Shown here: piece by piece, positions 39,677-49,992 of the stretch | Layout: each line of letters begins with the position of its first letter | Numbering within the stretch: the stretch's first letter is position 1 | NCBI RefSeq assembly: GCF_900055185.1 | Contig: NZ_FIZX01000003.1 | Span: forward strand, 248,001-312,000 | Direction of reading: 5' to 3' | Source of the DNA: Grimontia celer | GTDB taxonomy: Bacteria > Pseudomonadota > Gammaproteobacteria > Enterobacterales > Vibrionaceae | Length of the DNA stretch: 64,000 nucleotides | Notes under the pieces: model-generated | The model's database searches: none | The model's input: the letters and a program-made list of their open reading frames with translations, nothing else | What the model was told of the DNA's origin: nothing | Made by a program: the position numbers and the translations under genes

Positions 39677-40113
39677 TTTCTTTTCTGCATTTCTATTCGA
39701 AATTTCCGACTAATCTCTCATAGTCTCAAAAAGCTGACTTCTCCGCGAAATTCCAGTTTTTACACTTTTACTGGCTTTTAAACGCACTGCGCTTCTCACT
39801 AAAGAAATTCTTGCTTAATCCTCTGAAAAACCGGGTTTTTACCTGATGATTATTCCGCAACAAAATGCACCAAGTTTCGCATGTCGCCCATTAACAATGT
39901 GGTAACAATTGCGCATTTTTATTGCGTCAGAGGCCGAAAATGAAGCAAATGATGAGTATTGCAGGATTGTCATTATTGCGTTTTGTTAGTATTTTGACCA
40001 ACAACTTAACTGAGTGAGTAAATTCTCAACAAAATGTAAATCGCGTTTGTTGAGAAAAAGTCGTGCCGATTTTCCGGTGAACGGAATGCGGTAACCTGCA
40101 AGGAAGCAAACAT
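39677..40113 (+). other. Intergenic region between the tRNA operon and oadG
   Basis: This 437-bp AT-rich stretch shows no gene that I can support. It holds a weak hairpin near 39753-39774 that might end the tRNA transcript, and the inverted repeat listed at 40024-40057. The oadGAB promoter must lie here, but I could not pick one with confidence. Confidence 0.5.
40024..40057. promoter_or_regulatory. 11-bp perfect inverted repeat upstream of oadG
   Basis: TTCTCAACAAA at 40024-40034 is mirrored by TTTGTTGAGAA at 40047-40057, with a 12-nt spacer. It lies 56 bp before the oadG start. It could be an operator for a dimeric regulator of oxaloacetate decarboxylase or a leader hairpin. No T-run follows, so it is not a standard terminator. 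Confidence 0.5.
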
Positions 40114-40359
40114 ATGGATTTGGGTAGTACTCTCCAGCACGCTGCCACACTCATGCTGACAGGCATGGTGGTGGTTTTCATCTTTCTTACCATCTTGGTC
40201 GGTCTGGTCAAGCTGATGTCCCGCTTGGTCCCCGAAGAGTTGCCACCTCAGGCAACCACCACGACCACTCCATCAAATAACAATAATGGTCAGGTATCCG
40301 GGGATACTATTGCTGCGATTTCTGCAGCAGTACATAAATACCGTAGTCGCCAGCGCTAG
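40114..40359 (+). CDS. oadG: Oxaloacetate decarboxylase gamma subunit
   Basis: The 81-residue product has one N-terminal membrane helix (LMLTGMVVVFIFLTILVGLVKLM). A Thr/Pro/Asn-rich linker follows, with a basic end (AVHKYRSRQR). OadG anchors the alpha subunit to the membrane beta subunit and in relatives binds zinc through its C-terminus. AAGGAAG precedes the ATG. It is the first gene of the oadGAB operon, the gene order seen in Vibrio. Confidence 0.92.
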   Translation: MDLGSTLQHAATLMLTGMVVVFIFLTILVGLVKLMSRLVPEELPPQATTTTTPSNNNNGQVSGDTIAAISAAVHKYRSRQR

Positions 40360-40396
40360 CTGATGCGAAACGTACAATTACAAGGAGTTTTGTCGT

Positions 40397-42184
40397 ATGT
40401 CTAAGCCACTCGCTATTACAGACGTTGTCTTGCGTGATGCACACCAATCGCTGTTTGCGACGCGCATGCGTCTTGATGACATGTTGCCGATTGCCGCTGC
40501 GTTAGATGATGTCGGTTACTGGTCATTAGAAACCTGGGGCGGCGCAACATTTGATGCCTGTATCCGTTTCTTGGGTGAAGACCCATGGGTTCGCCTGCGC
40601 GAACTTAAAAAGGCGATGCCGAAAACCCCAATGCAAATGCTGCTACGTGGTCAGAACCTATTAGGTTACCGCCATTATGCCGATGACGTGGTGGAGAAAT
40701 TCGTTGAGCGTGCTCATGCCAACGGCATGGACGTGTTCCGTATCTTTGATGCGATGAACGATGTGCGCAACTTTGAGAAAGCGGTGAAGTCTGCCGTGAA
40801 CGTTGGTGCACACGCTCAAGGTACCCTTTCTTACACTACCAGCCCTTACCACACTCTGGACACCTGGACTGATTTGGCGAAGCGCCTTGAAGATCTGGGT
40901 TGTCATTCTCTGTGTATCAAAGACATGTCTGGCCTGCTCAAGCCTTACGAGGCAGAAGAGCTGATTAAGCGCATCAAAGCTTCTTGTGATATCCCTCTTG
41001 CGCTGCACTGTCACGCTACGACTGGTCTTTCTACTGCCACTGCCGTTAAAGCGGTTGAAGCGGGCCTTGATGTGCTGGACACGGCCATCTCTTCGATGAG
41101 CCAAACCTATGGCCACACGCCAACCGAAACCGTTGTAGCTATGCTGCAAGGCACAGAACGTGATACGGGCCTGCAGCTAGAGAAAATCGAGCCAATTGCT
41201 GCTTACTTCCGCGAAGTTCGTAAGAAGTACGCCAAATTTGAAGGTCAGCTGAAAGGCGTTGATTCTCGCATCCTGATTGCTCAGGTACCGGGCGGCATGT
41301 TGACTAACATGGAAGGTCAGCTGAAGGAGCAGGGCGCAGCAGATCGTCTGGATGAAGTACTGGAAGAGATCCCTCGCGTTCGCGAAGACTTGGGTTATAT
41401 CCCTCTGGTTACACCAACTTCTCAAATCGTTGGTACTCAGGCGGTCATCAACGTACTGACGGGTGAACGCTACAAGAGCATCACCAAAGAAACAGCAGGC
41501 GTCCTGAAAGGCGAATACGGCGCAGCACCTGCAGAAGTGAACAAAGAACTGCAGGCGCGTGTTCTGGATGGCGGAGAGGCGATTACCTGTCGCCCTGCTG
41601 ATCTCATTGAACCAGAGCTTCACATTCTGACTGATGAGCTGATTGCTAAGTCGAAAGAAGAAGGCATCTTGCTGGCTGAAGCACAGGTTGATGACGTTCT
41701 GACTTACTCTCTGTTCCCACAGGTTGGTCTGAAATTCCTGAAAAATCGTGGCAACCCGGATGCCTTTGAGCCAGTACCAGGTACTGAGCCTGAAGTCGCA
41801 GCGGCTCCAGCAGCACCTGCTTCTGCGGGTGGCACTGAAGCTTACAGCGTTCAGGTAAACGGTCAGGTTTACGATGTGGTTGTTGGTCCGCAAGGCGAGC
41901 TGACATCTGTGACGCCTTCTGCGTCAGCGCCAACGTCTGCAGCGCCTGCTCCTGCACCAACAGCAGGTGCATCTGAAGCAGTTGCCGCTCCTCTGGCGGG
42001 GAACATCTTCAAAGTGGTTGCGAAACAAGGCCATCAGGTTCAGGAAGGCGATGTACTGCTGATCCTGGAAGCAATGAAGATGGAAACTGAAGTTCGCGCA
42101 ACCCGTGCTGGTGTCGTGCAAGATGTGATGGTGAAAGAAGGTGACTCTGTTACCGTTGGTTCACCGCTACTGAGCCTGGCGTAA
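40397..42184 (+). CDS. oadA: Oxaloacetate decarboxylase alpha subunit (biotin-dependent)
   Basis: The 595-residue product has an N-terminal carboxyltransferase TIM barrel ([27 protein letters not shown] with metal-binding His residues, DTAISSMSQ). An Ala/Pro/Ser-rich linker runs at about 470-525. The C-terminal biotinyl domain has EAMKMETEV, the biotinylated Lys being about residue 561. It moves the carboxyl group from oxaloacetate to biotin, and decarboxylation by OadB then pumps sodium out. Confidence 0.96.
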   Translation: MSKPLAITDVVLRDAHQSLFATRMRLDDMLPIAAALDDVGYWSLETWGGATFDACIRFLGEDPWVRLRELKKAMPKTPMQMLLRGQNLLGYRHYADDVVEKFVERAHANGMDVFRIFDAMNDVRNFEKAVKSAVNVGAHAQGTLSYTTSPYHTLDTWTDLAKRLEDLGCHSLCIKDMSGLLKPYEAEELIKRIKASCDIPLALHCHATTGLSTATAVKAVEAGLDVLDTAISSMSQTYGHTPTETVVAMLQGTERDTGLQLEKIEPIAAYFREVRKKYAKFEGQLKGVDSRILIAQVPGGMLTNMEGQLKEQGAADRLDEVLEEIPRVREDLGYIPLVTPTSQIVGTQAVINVLTGERYKSITKETAGVLKGEYGAAPAEVNKELQARVLDGGEAITCRPADLIEPELHILTDELIAKSKEEGILLAEAQVDDVLTYSLFPQVGLKFLKNRGNPDAFEPVPGTEPEVAAAPAAPASAGGTEAYSVQVNGQVYDVVVGPQGELTSVTPSASAPTSAAPAPAPTAGASEAVAAPLAGNIFKVVAKQGHQVQEGDVLLILEAMKMETEVRATRAGVVQDVMVKEGDSVTVGSPLLSLA

Positions 42185-42194
42185 GAGGAAAATC

Positions 42195-43325
42195 ATGGAA
42201 GGTTTGTTAATCCTCTGGAGTGAAACCGGTCTGGCCAACTTTGATTTTGGCCAGCTCGTGATGATCACTGTCGGTTGTTGCCTGTTGTTTTTGGCGATTC
42301 GTAAGGGCTTCGAGCCCTTACTTCTGCTGCCAATTGGTTTTGGTGCCATCCTCGCGAATATACCGAATGCCGGCTTTACCGAGCCGGGTGGTGTGTTGTA
42401 TTACGTCTACTACGTAGGCATTGAGTCTGGAATCTTCCCACTGCTGATCTTTATGGGCGTGGGTGCAATGACTGACTTCGGTGCATTGATTGCTAACCCT
42501 CGTACCCTGTGGCTGGGTGCAGCTGCGCAGTTTGGTATCTTCGCTACCCTGTTTGGTGCCATCTTGCTGAATCTGGTACCCGGGATGGAGTTCTCGCTGG
42601 CAGATGCAGCATCTATCGCGATTATCGGCGGTGCAGATGGTCCAACGGCAATATTCTTGGCCAGTCGCTTGTCTCCAGACTTGTTGGGTGCGATTGCCGT
42701 TGCGGCATACAGCTACATGGCGCTGGTGCCAATCATCCAGCCGCCAATCATGAAGCTGCTGACCAACGAGCAAGAGCGTAAGATTGAGATGCAGCAACTG
42801 CGTCACGTATCGAAGACAGAGAAAATCATCTTCCCGTTGGCGGTACTGATGATGGCGATTCTGTTCCTGCCTTCTGCGACACCGCTGGTTGGTATGTTCT
42901 GTCTGGGTAACCTGATGCGCGAATGTGGCGTGGTTGACCGTCTATCAAACACGGCGCAAAACGAGCTGATCAATATCGTGACTATCTTCCTGGGCCTGGC
43001 TGTAGGTTCTAAGCTTCAGGCAGAGTCCTTCCTGAAGTTTGAAACGCTGGGTATTCTGGTGCTGGGTGCGGTCGCTTTCAGTATCGGTACTGCGGCTGGC
43101 GTATTGATGGCTAAGCTTTTGAACAAATACAGCAAAGACAACATCAACCCACTGATTGGTGCGGCAGGTGTTTCGGCTGTACCTATGGCGGCACGTGTTG
43201 TGAACAAGGTCGGTCTTGATTCCAACCCGCACAACTTCCTGTTGATGCACGCAATGGGGCCAAACGTCGCAGGCGTATTGGGCTCAGCGGTTGCAGCAGG
43301 TGTTCTGTTGGCACTGGTTGGCTAA
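42195..43325 (+). CDS. oadB: Oxaloacetate decarboxylase beta subunit (sodium pump)
   Basis: The 376-residue integral membrane protein has about nine helices. The sodium-binding region is [17 protein letters not shown], with the conserved Asp148. [15 protein letters not shown] near the C-terminus is a second family signature. It decarboxylates carboxybiotin and exports sodium ions, feeding the sodium motive force typical of marine bacteria. It starts 10 bp after oadA. Confidence 0.96.
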   Translation: MEGLLILWSETGLANFDFGQLVMITVGCCLLFLAIRKGFEPLLLLPIGFGAILANIPNAGFTEPGGVLYYVYYVGIESGIFPLLIFMGVGAMTDFGALIANPRTLWLGAAAQFGIFATLFGAILLNLVPGMEFSLADAASIAIIGGADGPTAIFLASRLSPDLLGAIAVAAYSYMALVPIIQPPIMKLLTNEQERKIEMQQLRHVSKTEKIIFPLAVLMMAILFLPSATPLVGMFCLGNLMRECGVVDRLSNTAQNELINIVTIFLGLAVGSKLQAESFLKFETLGILVLGAVAFSIGTAAGVLMAKLLNKYSKDNINPLIGAAGVSAVPMAARVVNKVGLDSNPHNFLLMHAMGPNVAGVLGSAVAAGVLLALVG

Positions 43326-43352
43326 CCCTTTAAAATACGTTCACAAAATAAT

Positions 43353-43386
43353 AAGGCGGAAGGCATTGAGTCTTCCGCCTTTTTTA
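43353..43386 (+). terminator. Rho-independent terminator of oadGAB
   Basis: The stem AAGGCGGAAG/CTTCCGCCTT has a 9-nt loop, followed by T residues. It lies 28 bp after the oadB stop. Confidence 0.9.
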
Positions 43387-43428
43387 TTAACACTGGAAAA
43401 AACGCTGGTGCAGAAAAAGGATGAAACT

Positions 43429-44364
43429 ATGCCAAAGAACCTCCAACTTGCCATCACTGCTTTCGGTGAACCGGATACCCTCAAGCTGCAACAAACCGAT
43501 ATCCCTACACCATCTGAAGACCAGGTACTGGTGAAAGTGGCGTTCGCGGGCGTTAACCCTATCGATGCTAAAACCCGTGCGGGTCTTGGCTGGGGCGCAG
43601 AGAAAATCAAAGACAGCTTGCCATGGACGCCTGGCTTTGATGCAGCAGGTGTGGTCGTGCATGATAGCGGAGAGTTCAAAGCTGGTGATCGTGTTGTGGG
43701 TCGTATTGTCGAGGGAGGAGGGTATGGCCAATATCTTTGCGCGCCTTCTGACGCGCTTTCTTTTGTGCCGGAGGATGTATCTCTGGAGCAAGCCTCAACG
43801 CTTCCCGTTGCGGGTCTGACAGCTTTGCAGGCGCTTGAGTTGGCCAATACAACCAAAGATGACAAAGTGCTGATCCTGGCGGGCGCAGGTGGTGTTGGCC
43901 ATATCGCTATCCAGTTGGCGAAAGCGAAGGGCGCAGATGTCTTTGCCACATCTTCCTCCAAAAATGCCGAGTTTGTTTCCTCGCTGGGGGCAACCGCTCT
44001 GGATTATGGCAAAGCACCACTTGAACAGCAGGTTCAGGATATCGATGTGCTGATTGACCTGATGGGCGGCGATGTTGGCGAAGCGGCATTGGCTTCAGTG
44101 AAAGCCGGTGGTCGTGTGGTCACTGTGCCAACAATTACGGCTCCGCGCATTATCGAAGCCGCAGAGAAACGTGGTGTCATTGCTCAGGGTATGCTGGTGC
44201 AGCCGAATGTTACCCAACTTGATGCATTGCTGAATGCGGTTTCGGACAATTCACTTACCATCGAAATCAGTAAAATCTATCCGCTTGAAGACGGTGTTCA
44301 GGCGCATGTCGATATTCAAAGCGGCAGAACCCGCGGAAAAATTCTTTTGGAGATCCCGCAATAA
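43429..44364 (+). CDS. NADP-dependent quinone oxidoreductase-like protein (MDR family)
   Basis: The start at 43429 (MPKNLQLAITAFGEPDTLK) has AAGGA at good spacing. The 311-residue product is a medium-chain dehydrogenase/reductase without the zinc ligands of alcohol dehydrogenases. It shows VAFAGVNPIDAKTRAG, PGFDAAGVV and the cofactor fold LILAGAGGVGHIAIQLAKAKGADVFATSS. Such enzymes reduce quinones or enones with NADPH. The substrate is unknown. The TAATG overlap with the HAD gene indicates one transcript. Confidence 0.88.
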   Translation: MPKNLQLAITAFGEPDTLKLQQTDIPTPSEDQVLVKVAFAGVNPIDAKTRAGLGWGAEKIKDSLPWTPGFDAAGVVVHDSGEFKAGDRVVGRIVEGGGYGQYLCAPSDALSFVPEDVSLEQASTLPVAGLTALQALELANTTKDDKVLILAGAGGVGHIAIQLAKAKGADVFATSSSKNAEFVSSLGATALDYGKAPLEQQVQDIDVLIDLMGGDVGEAALASVKAGGRVVTVPTITAPRIIEAAEKRGVIAQGMLVQPNVTQLDALLNAVSDNSLTIEISKIYPLEDGVQAHVDIQSGRTRGKILLEIPQ

Positions 44365-44951
44365 TGAGTCGCTACGACAAATACGAAGCGTTGATTTTTG
44401 ACCTTGATGGCACTCTGCTCGATTCGATGCCCGCGCATTTTGCAGCCTGGCAGCAGACAGCCACTGATTTTGGGTTTGAAGTTGATGAAAGTTGGTATCA
44501 CTCCCGTGGTGGCAGTCCGACAATTTTAACGGCTCAAACTCTGGTGAAAGAGTTGGGGCTGGCGATTGAGCCCCAAACATTGGCAGACCACAAAACGCAG
44601 TCTTTCAAGCACTTGATGGAAGCGCATCTCGAGCAATTGCCGTTTGTTGAAGTTGCTAAACGTTATGCAGGCAAGAAGCCAATGGCCGTGGGAACAGGCA
44701 CTCTGACTGATATTGCAGCGAGAATGCTGGAGAAATCCGGACTTCTCCATTTATTTGATCATGTGGTAGGGGCAGATCAAGTCTCCGCCCACAAACCTGC
44801 GCCTGATACCTTTTTGCACTGTGCGCAGTTGATGAATGTGTCACCGGAAAAGTGTCTGGTGTTTGAAGACGCGATATTTGGCATTGATGCTGCGGCAGCA
44901 GCAGGGATGGATGTCATAGATGTACGGGTGACAGACGTTGGATTGGATTAG
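44364..44951 (+). CDS. yqaB: HAD-family sugar phosphatase YqaB
   Basis: The 195-residue product has all HAD motifs: FDLDGTLLDSMP (nucleophile Asp), GTGTL, and KPAPDTFLHCAQLM with VFEDAIFGIDAAAAAGM. The spacing and the residues around GGSPT resemble E. coli YqaB, a fructose-1-phosphatase-like enzyme. The next gene is yqaA, as in E. coli, which supports the assignment. The start codon shares its A with the upstream stop. Confidence 0.9.
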   Translation: MSRYDKYEALIFDLDGTLLDSMPAHFAAWQQTATDFGFEVDESWYHSRGGSPTILTAQTLVKELGLAIEPQTLADHKTQSFKHLMEAHLEQLPFVEVAKRYAGKKPMAVGTGTLTDIAARMLEKSGLLHLFDHVVGADQVSAHKPAPDTFLHCAQLMNVSPEKCLVFEDAIFGIDAAAAAGMDVIDVRVTDVGLD

Positions 44952-45369
44952 TGGTGACTCTGCGCTGTGGGTATTGTTCTCTACCGGTTTTCTCAGCGCA
45001 ACCTTGCTCCCCGGTGGCTCAGAAGCCAACCTGATTTACCTTCTTAAACAAAGTGACTACGGTATAGCCATACTGGTCATTGTGGCGACTTTGGGTAATA
45101 CCCTTGGTGGCATGACTAACTATTGGATAGGCCGTTTTATTCCCGCGCGAACCCTTAACCAAAAACACGGTCAAAGAGCCATTAGCTGGTTGCAACGATA
45201 CGGTTACTGGACGTTGCTCCTAAGCTGGCTTCCTATTATTGGTGACCCCCTTTGTCTTGCGGCCGGATGGCTGAGACTCAAAAAACGTTGGTGCTGGATC
45301 TTGATTGCGATCGGCAAAGCGCTGCGTTATCTCATTTTGGCACTGGTCACCCGAGGCCTTCTTTTTTAA
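44938..45369 (+). CDS. yqaA: Inner membrane protein YqaA (DedA-like)
   Basis: The 143-residue product begins at a TTG that overlaps yqaB by 14 nt. A GGGTGA lies a few bases upstream. It has about four membrane helices and the motifs FLSATLLPGGSEANL and LGNTLGGMTNYWIGRF, with LLLSWLPIIGDPLCLAAGW. These match the YqaA branch of the SNARE-associated/DedA family. The transported or maintained substrate is not known. Confidence 0.85.
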   Translation: MDWISGDSALWVLFSTGFLSATLLPGGSEANLIYLLKQSDYGIAILVIVATLGNTLGGMTNYWIGRFIPARTLNQKHGQRAISWLQRYGYWTLLLSWLPIIGDPLCLAAGWLRLKKRWCWILIAIGKALRYLILALVTRGLLF

Positions 45370-45390
45370 CGATCATAGAAAGGATAGTTA

Positions 45391-48219
45391 GTGCGTTATT
45401 TTATCCTCACTGCCGCTGTTTTGGGGCTGTCGGGGTGTGGCGTGTATCAGACCACATCCCAGCCTTCGCTGCCTGAAGGCATCACCGTTATTGAACAAAA
45501 GAAAGCGGGTGAGAACACCCCGTCGATCCCTTACCAGAAATACCAATTGGACAATGGACTAACTCTAGTGCTACATCCGGATGACTCAGATCCATTGGTG
45601 CATGTGGATGTGACTTACCACGTTGGTTCTGCCCGCGAAGTGCCAGGAAAATCTGGCTTTGCGCATTTCTTTGAGCACATGATGTTCCAGGGGTCAAAGC
45701 ATGTGGGTGATCAACAACACTTCAAGTTTGTCACTGAATCTGGAGGCAGTGTTAATGGCACCACTAATCGTGATCGTACAAATTACTATCAAACTGTCCC
45801 GGCTAATGAACTTGAAAAAATGCTGTGGCTGGAATCGGACAGAATGGGTTTTCTGCTAGAAGCGGTTTCCCAACGCAAGTTTGAAATCCAGCGTGATACG
45901 GTGAAAAACGAACGTGCTCAGAACTTCGAAAACCGCCCATATGGTCTTGTGCATGAAACCCTGGCCGCGGCGCTTTATCCGCCGACTCATCCTTACAGCT
46001 GGCCGACGATTGGCTATGTGGAAGATTTGAATGGTGTTGATGTTGACGACTTGAAAGCCTTCTTCCTGCGTTGGTACGGGCCGAACAATGCCACGCTAAC
46101 TATTGGTGGCGATATCGATGTTGAACAGACACTGAAGTGGGTGAACAAATACTTTGGTGATATCCAACGTGGACCGGAAGTAGATGTCGCCGATAAATGG
46201 CCGGTGACCATCGACGCCGATCGCTTTGTGACGCTCGAAGACAATATCCAGCAACCAATGCTGGTAATGAGCTGGCCGACTGAATACCCGGGCGCAGAAT
46301 CCCGCGTGGCGGTCGATATGTTGGGCTCGGTCTTGGGACAGGGGCGCAACAGCCTGCTGTATCAGGACTTGGTGAAGCCCGGTAAAGCCCTAAGTGCCAG
46401 TGCATATCAGGATTGTGCAGAGCTTTCCTGTAACTTCCAGCTTTATGTGTTGGGTAATCGCGGACAGGATCTTAGCGAGCTTCGCGGTGACGTGATGAAA
46501 GTGCTGGATTCACTCAAAGTCCGCGGCATCAAAGAAGACGATCTTGAGCAAGTGAAAGGCAGCGCAGAAGCAGGTGCTGTGTTTGGTCTTCAGAGTGTGC
46601 ATGGCAAAGTTGCCCAACTTGCGTCGAATCAAACGTTTTATGGCGAACCGGATAGGTTGGCAAACTGGCTTGGCGAGCTTAGCGCAGTGACCACGAAAGA
46701 CGTGGAAAATGCCATCAACCGCTTTGTTTGGCAGCAACCTTCGGTCAATGTCTCCGTGGTTCCGAAGGGACAAAAGAACCTGCAAGCAGCTGAGCAGAAC
46801 TATACCGCAATCCGGGCAACATCATCCGGTGAGTCAGAAAAGCCAGCGATGCGGTTCACCCCGGAAACCTTTGATCGCAGTATGCCACCGGGTCCTAATG
46901 GCGCAGTAACGGTGAAAGTGCCAGAGCTTTATCACTCTAAGCTAGGCAATGGGATCGTAATATCAGGTGCCGAATCCAACGAGACTCCAACGATCACTGT
47001 GCATCTGATCCTTCCTGCTGGAAGTTTGATGGAGCCACAGGGTAAAAATGGTCTAGCGTCGTTAACTGCCGATTTGATTACCGAAGGGACGAACAATCGA
47101 AGCAGCGAGGATATTGCTGCTGAATTAGATCGTCTGGGTTCAAGTGTCAGCTTCAGCGCTTCTTCACGTGGCACTACCATTAGTGTGTCATCACTGACCA
47201 AAAATCTGCGTGAAACGTTAACGCTTGCAGGAGACATGTTGTTTAATCCGCGTTTCGAAGAGGCAGACTTTGAACGCTTGAAGAAGCAGGCACTGGAAGG
47301 CATCCAGTTCAGTCATCAGACGCCGCAATGGCAGGCTGGGCAGGCCAGACGCGAAATCCTCTATAGTGATCCATGGCATGCATTGCCGTCTGAAGGAACC
47401 GAAGAAACCCTGAGCAGCCTCACGCTCGAAGACGTGAAGCAATTTTATGCGAACAATTACACGCCCAACAACGCTCGCCTGATTGCGGTCGGAGACATTG
47501 ATAAGCAAGCCTTGTTATCAAAGATAAATGGGTTGAGTAGCTGGAAAGGCCAGAAGGCAACGGCTCCAGCGCCAGCAGAACGCAAGCAATATGCTGAGCC
47601 TCAAATCTGGCTGGTAGACAAACCGGGTGCGCCGCAAAGTGTGGTGCAAATGGTGCGTCATGCCATGCCTTATGACGCCACTGGCGAGATGTTCAAGACC
47701 AAACTGGCAAACTTCAACTTAGCCGGAAATTTCAACTCGCGCCTTAACCTTAATCTTCGTGAGGACAAAGGCTACACTTATGGAGCCAGCGGCTATGTTG
47801 TCGGGAATCAGGATACAGGCCGCGTCGTATTTCAGGCGCAAGTGCGCGCAGACAGTACGGTCGATACCGTCCGCGAGATGCAGAATGAACTCAACGAGAT
47901 TGCCGCAAGTGGTATCACCGACGATGAGCTTAGTTTCCTGAGATTGGCTGTGGGCCAAAAAGAAGCGTTGAGCTATGAAACACCGGGGGACAAAGCCGGT
48001 CTTATTGCCAACATGATGCGCCATCAGTTGTCGTCAGACTATAAAGCGCAACAGAAAGCCATTATTGATACGGTTTCAAAAGAGACGCTTAATGCTCTTG
48101 CAGCAAAATGGTTCTCACCCGAAGCGTATCAAGTGATTATTGTGGGGGATGCAGCGTCTCTAGAGCCAGCACTCTCCACATTGGGACTGCCCGTAAAGCG
48201 TTTAGTGGTTGAGAATTAG
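45391..48219 (+). CDS. M16-family zinc peptidase, lipoprotein
   Basis: The 942-residue product starts with GTG and a lipoprotein signal (LGLSGC, Cys16). The N-terminal M16 domain has the inverted zinc motif HFFEH (His92, Glu95, His96) with a downstream Glu in VKNERAQ. The second M16 half starts near residue 510 (LYHSKLGNGIVISGAESNETPTI) and lacks the zinc motif, as is usual. It carries LREDKGYTYGASGYVVG, the conserved C-terminal R/Y pair for substrate holding. A periplasmic peptide-degrading role is likely. Vibrio genomes carry a counterpart at this place, upstream of gshA. Confidence 0.92.
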   Translation: MRYFILTAAVLGLSGCGVYQTTSQPSLPEGITVIEQKKAGENTPSIPYQKYQLDNGLTLVLHPDDSDPLVHVDVTYHVGSAREVPGKSGFAHFFEHMMFQGSKHVGDQQHFKFVTESGGSVNGTTNRDRTNYYQTVPANELEKMLWLESDRMGFLLEAVSQRKFEIQRDTVKNERAQNFENRPYGLVHETLAAALYPPTHPYSWPTIGYVEDLNGVDVDDLKAFFLRWYGPNNATLTIGGDIDVEQTLKWVNKYFGDIQRGPEVDVADKWPVTIDADRFVTLEDNIQQPMLVMSWPTEYPGAESRVAVDMLGSVLGQGRNSLLYQDLVKPGKALSASAYQDCAELSCNFQLYVLGNRGQDLSELRGDVMKVLDSLKVRGIKEDDLEQVKGSAEAGAVFGLQSVHGKVAQLASNQTFYGEPDRLANWLGELSAVTTKDVENAINRFVWQQPSVNVSVVPKGQKNLQAAEQNYTAIRATSSGESEKPAMRFTPETFDRSMPPGPNGAVTVKVPELYHSKLGNGIVISGAESNETPTITVHLILPAGSLMEPQGKNGLASLTADLITEGTNNRSSEDIAAELDRLGSSVSFSASSRGTTISVSSLTKNLRETLTLAGDMLFNPRFEEADFERLKKQALEGIQFSHQTPQWQAGQARREILYSDPWHALPSEGTEETLSSLTLEDVKQFYANNYTPNNARLIAVGDIDKQALLSKINGLSSWKGQKATAPAPAERKQYAEPQIWLVDKPGAPQSVVQMVRHAMPYDATGEMFKTKLANFNLAGNFNSRLNLNLREDKGYTYGASGYVVGNQDTGRVVFQAQVRADSTVDTVREMQNELNEIAASGITDDELSFLRLAVGQKEALSYETPGDKAGLIANMMRHQLSSDYKAQQKAIIDTVSKETLNALAAKWFSPEAYQVIIVGDAASLEPALSTLGLPVKRLVVEN

Positions 48220-48331
48220 ACGTTAAATTACGGCAGGGAAGCGATGAGTAAAAACAGTGAGATGGCTTTTGCTGACAAGAGTGATTATGCTTAGCCATCT
48301 TACTGCTTTATGACAATAAACGAGTGCAGCC

Positions 48332-49906
48332 TTGACTAGTTTCTCCCAAAGGTTGGAAGCGTTCTCCGCAAATCCGGAAGCGCTCAAAGGCATTGGCCGA
48401 GGTGTTGAGCGCGAAGCATTGCGCATCACACCACAAGGTACGCTGTCCTCCGACGCCCATCCAAAAGCGTTAGGCTCTGCCCTGACTCACCAGTGGATCA
48501 CGACCGACTTCGCCGAGCAATTGTTGGAATTCATCACGCCGGTGACCTATTCCGTGCCTGAAATGATCTCGCAACTGCAGGACATACATCGATTCACCTA
48601 TCGCACACTGGGCGAAGAATCCTTATGGCCAATGTCGATGCCTTGCTATGTCGCGAACGAAGACGACATCACATTGGCACAGTACGGCTCTTCAAACGTG
48701 GGACGAATGAAAACCCTGTACCGTCAGGGGTTGAAGCACCGCTACGGCAGTGTGATGCAAATCATTTCCGGTGTGCATTTCAACTTCTCGTTCCCAAGCA
48801 GTTTCTGGCAGCAGTTGTTTGGCGATCAGACACCATACGCAAGACAGGAATCCGTGTCTGAAGCCTATTTTGGTTTGATCCGAAATTACTATCGCTTTGG
48901 CTGGATGATTCCTTATCTGTTCGGTGCCTCACCGGCACTTTGTGGATCGTTTATCAACAAAACCGAGTCGAAACTGGATTTTAAAGAGGTGGGTAATGGT
49001 ACCTGTTATCTGCCTTACGCAACCTCACTTCGCCTGAGCGATTTGGGTTACACCAATAATGCGCAAAGCAGCCTGAAGATTGGCTTCAATGGCCTTGAGC
49101 AGTATCTGCAAGGTGTGCGTGCGGCAATTGGCACGCCATCTTCTGACTTTGCAAAGATTGGCGTGAAGGACGAAAACGGTTATCGCCAGCTCAACAGTAA
49201 CGTGCTCCAGATTGAAAACGAGCTTTACGCGCCGATTCGTCCAAAGCGTGTAGCGAAAAGTGGTGAAAAACCATCTGAAGCTTTGGAGCGTGGCGGTGTT
49301 GAATACATCGAAGTACGTTCGCTTGATGTGAACCCGTTCAGCCCAGTGGGCATTGATGATTATCAGGTTTACTTCCTCGACTTGTTCATCACTTGGTGTG
49401 CGCTTTCAGAATCTGCACCCATGACAGACTGCGAACTGCAATGCTGGCGTGAAAACTGGAACAAGGTGGTTCTTGAGGGACGTAAGCCGGGCCTTACCCT
49501 GCAAATTGGCTGTGATGGCGAGCAACTGACTCAAGCTGAATGGGGACAACGTGTCTTTGCTGATCTGGCGGAGTTGGCAGTGGTGATGGACAGTGCTTAC
49601 GGTGGCGATAAATACCAGTCAGTCTGCAAAGAGCTGTCATCTTGGTTTGAAAACCCGGATAAAACCCTGTCAGCGAAACTGCTGAAAGATGTACTCGATA
49701 ATGAAAGCATCGGCAAAGTTGGTTTAGGTATTGCCCGCGACAACCAGGTTTTGTTTGCCGATGGCGATTATCAGGCTTTCTCGAAGCAGCAGTTTGAAGA
49801 AGAAAGCGAAGCCAGCCTGAAACGTCAGCAAGATGTGGAGCAAGGCGACGGTATCAGCTTCGAGCAGTATCTGGCTGAGTATTTTGGTGATAGTGTATCG
49901 CTTTGA
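48332..49906 (+). CDS. gshA: Glutamate-cysteine ligase
   Basis: The 524-residue product starts with TTG ([31 protein letters not shown]). It resembles the proteobacterial class 1 enzyme: [60 protein letters not shown] and [14 protein letters not shown]. It joins glutamate and cysteine in the first step of glutathione synthesis. A terminator follows. In Vibrio the next gene is luxS, which is absent here. Confidence 0.96.
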   Translation: MTSFSQRLEAFSANPEALKGIGRGVEREALRITPQGTLSSDAHPKALGSALTHQWITTDFAEQLLEFITPVTYSVPEMISQLQDIHRFTYRTLGEESLWPMSMPCYVANEDDITLAQYGSSNVGRMKTLYRQGLKHRYGSVMQIISGVHFNFSFPSSFWQQLFGDQTPYARQESVSEAYFGLIRNYYRFGWMIPYLFGASPALCGSFINKTESKLDFKEVGNGTCYLPYATSLRLSDLGYTNNAQSSLKIGFNGLEQYLQGVRAAIGTPSSDFAKIGVKDENGYRQLNSNVLQIENELYAPIRPKRVAKSGEKPSEALERGGVEYIEVRSLDVNPFSPVGIDDYQVYFLDLFITWCALSESAPMTDCELQCWRENWNKVVLEGRKPGLTLQIGCDGEQLTQAEWGQRVFADLAELAVVMDSAYGGDKYQSVCKELSSWFENPDKTLSAKLLKDVLDNESIGKVGLGIARDNQVLFADGDYQAFSKQQFEEESEASLKRQQDVEQGDGISFEQYLAEYFGDSVSL

Positions 49907-49924
49907 TGTGATACCTATTTAGTA

Positions 49925-49955
49925 CAAACAGGCTGGTATCCCCAGCCTGTTTTTG
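49925..49955 (+). terminator. Rho-independent terminator of gshA
   Basis: The stem ACAGGCTGG/CCAGCCTGT has a 5-nt loop, then TTTT. It lies 22 bp after the gshA stop. Confidence 0.88.
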
Positions 49956-49992
49956 TATGTGCCAATAAAAGCGACAGATTGAAAGGACACCC

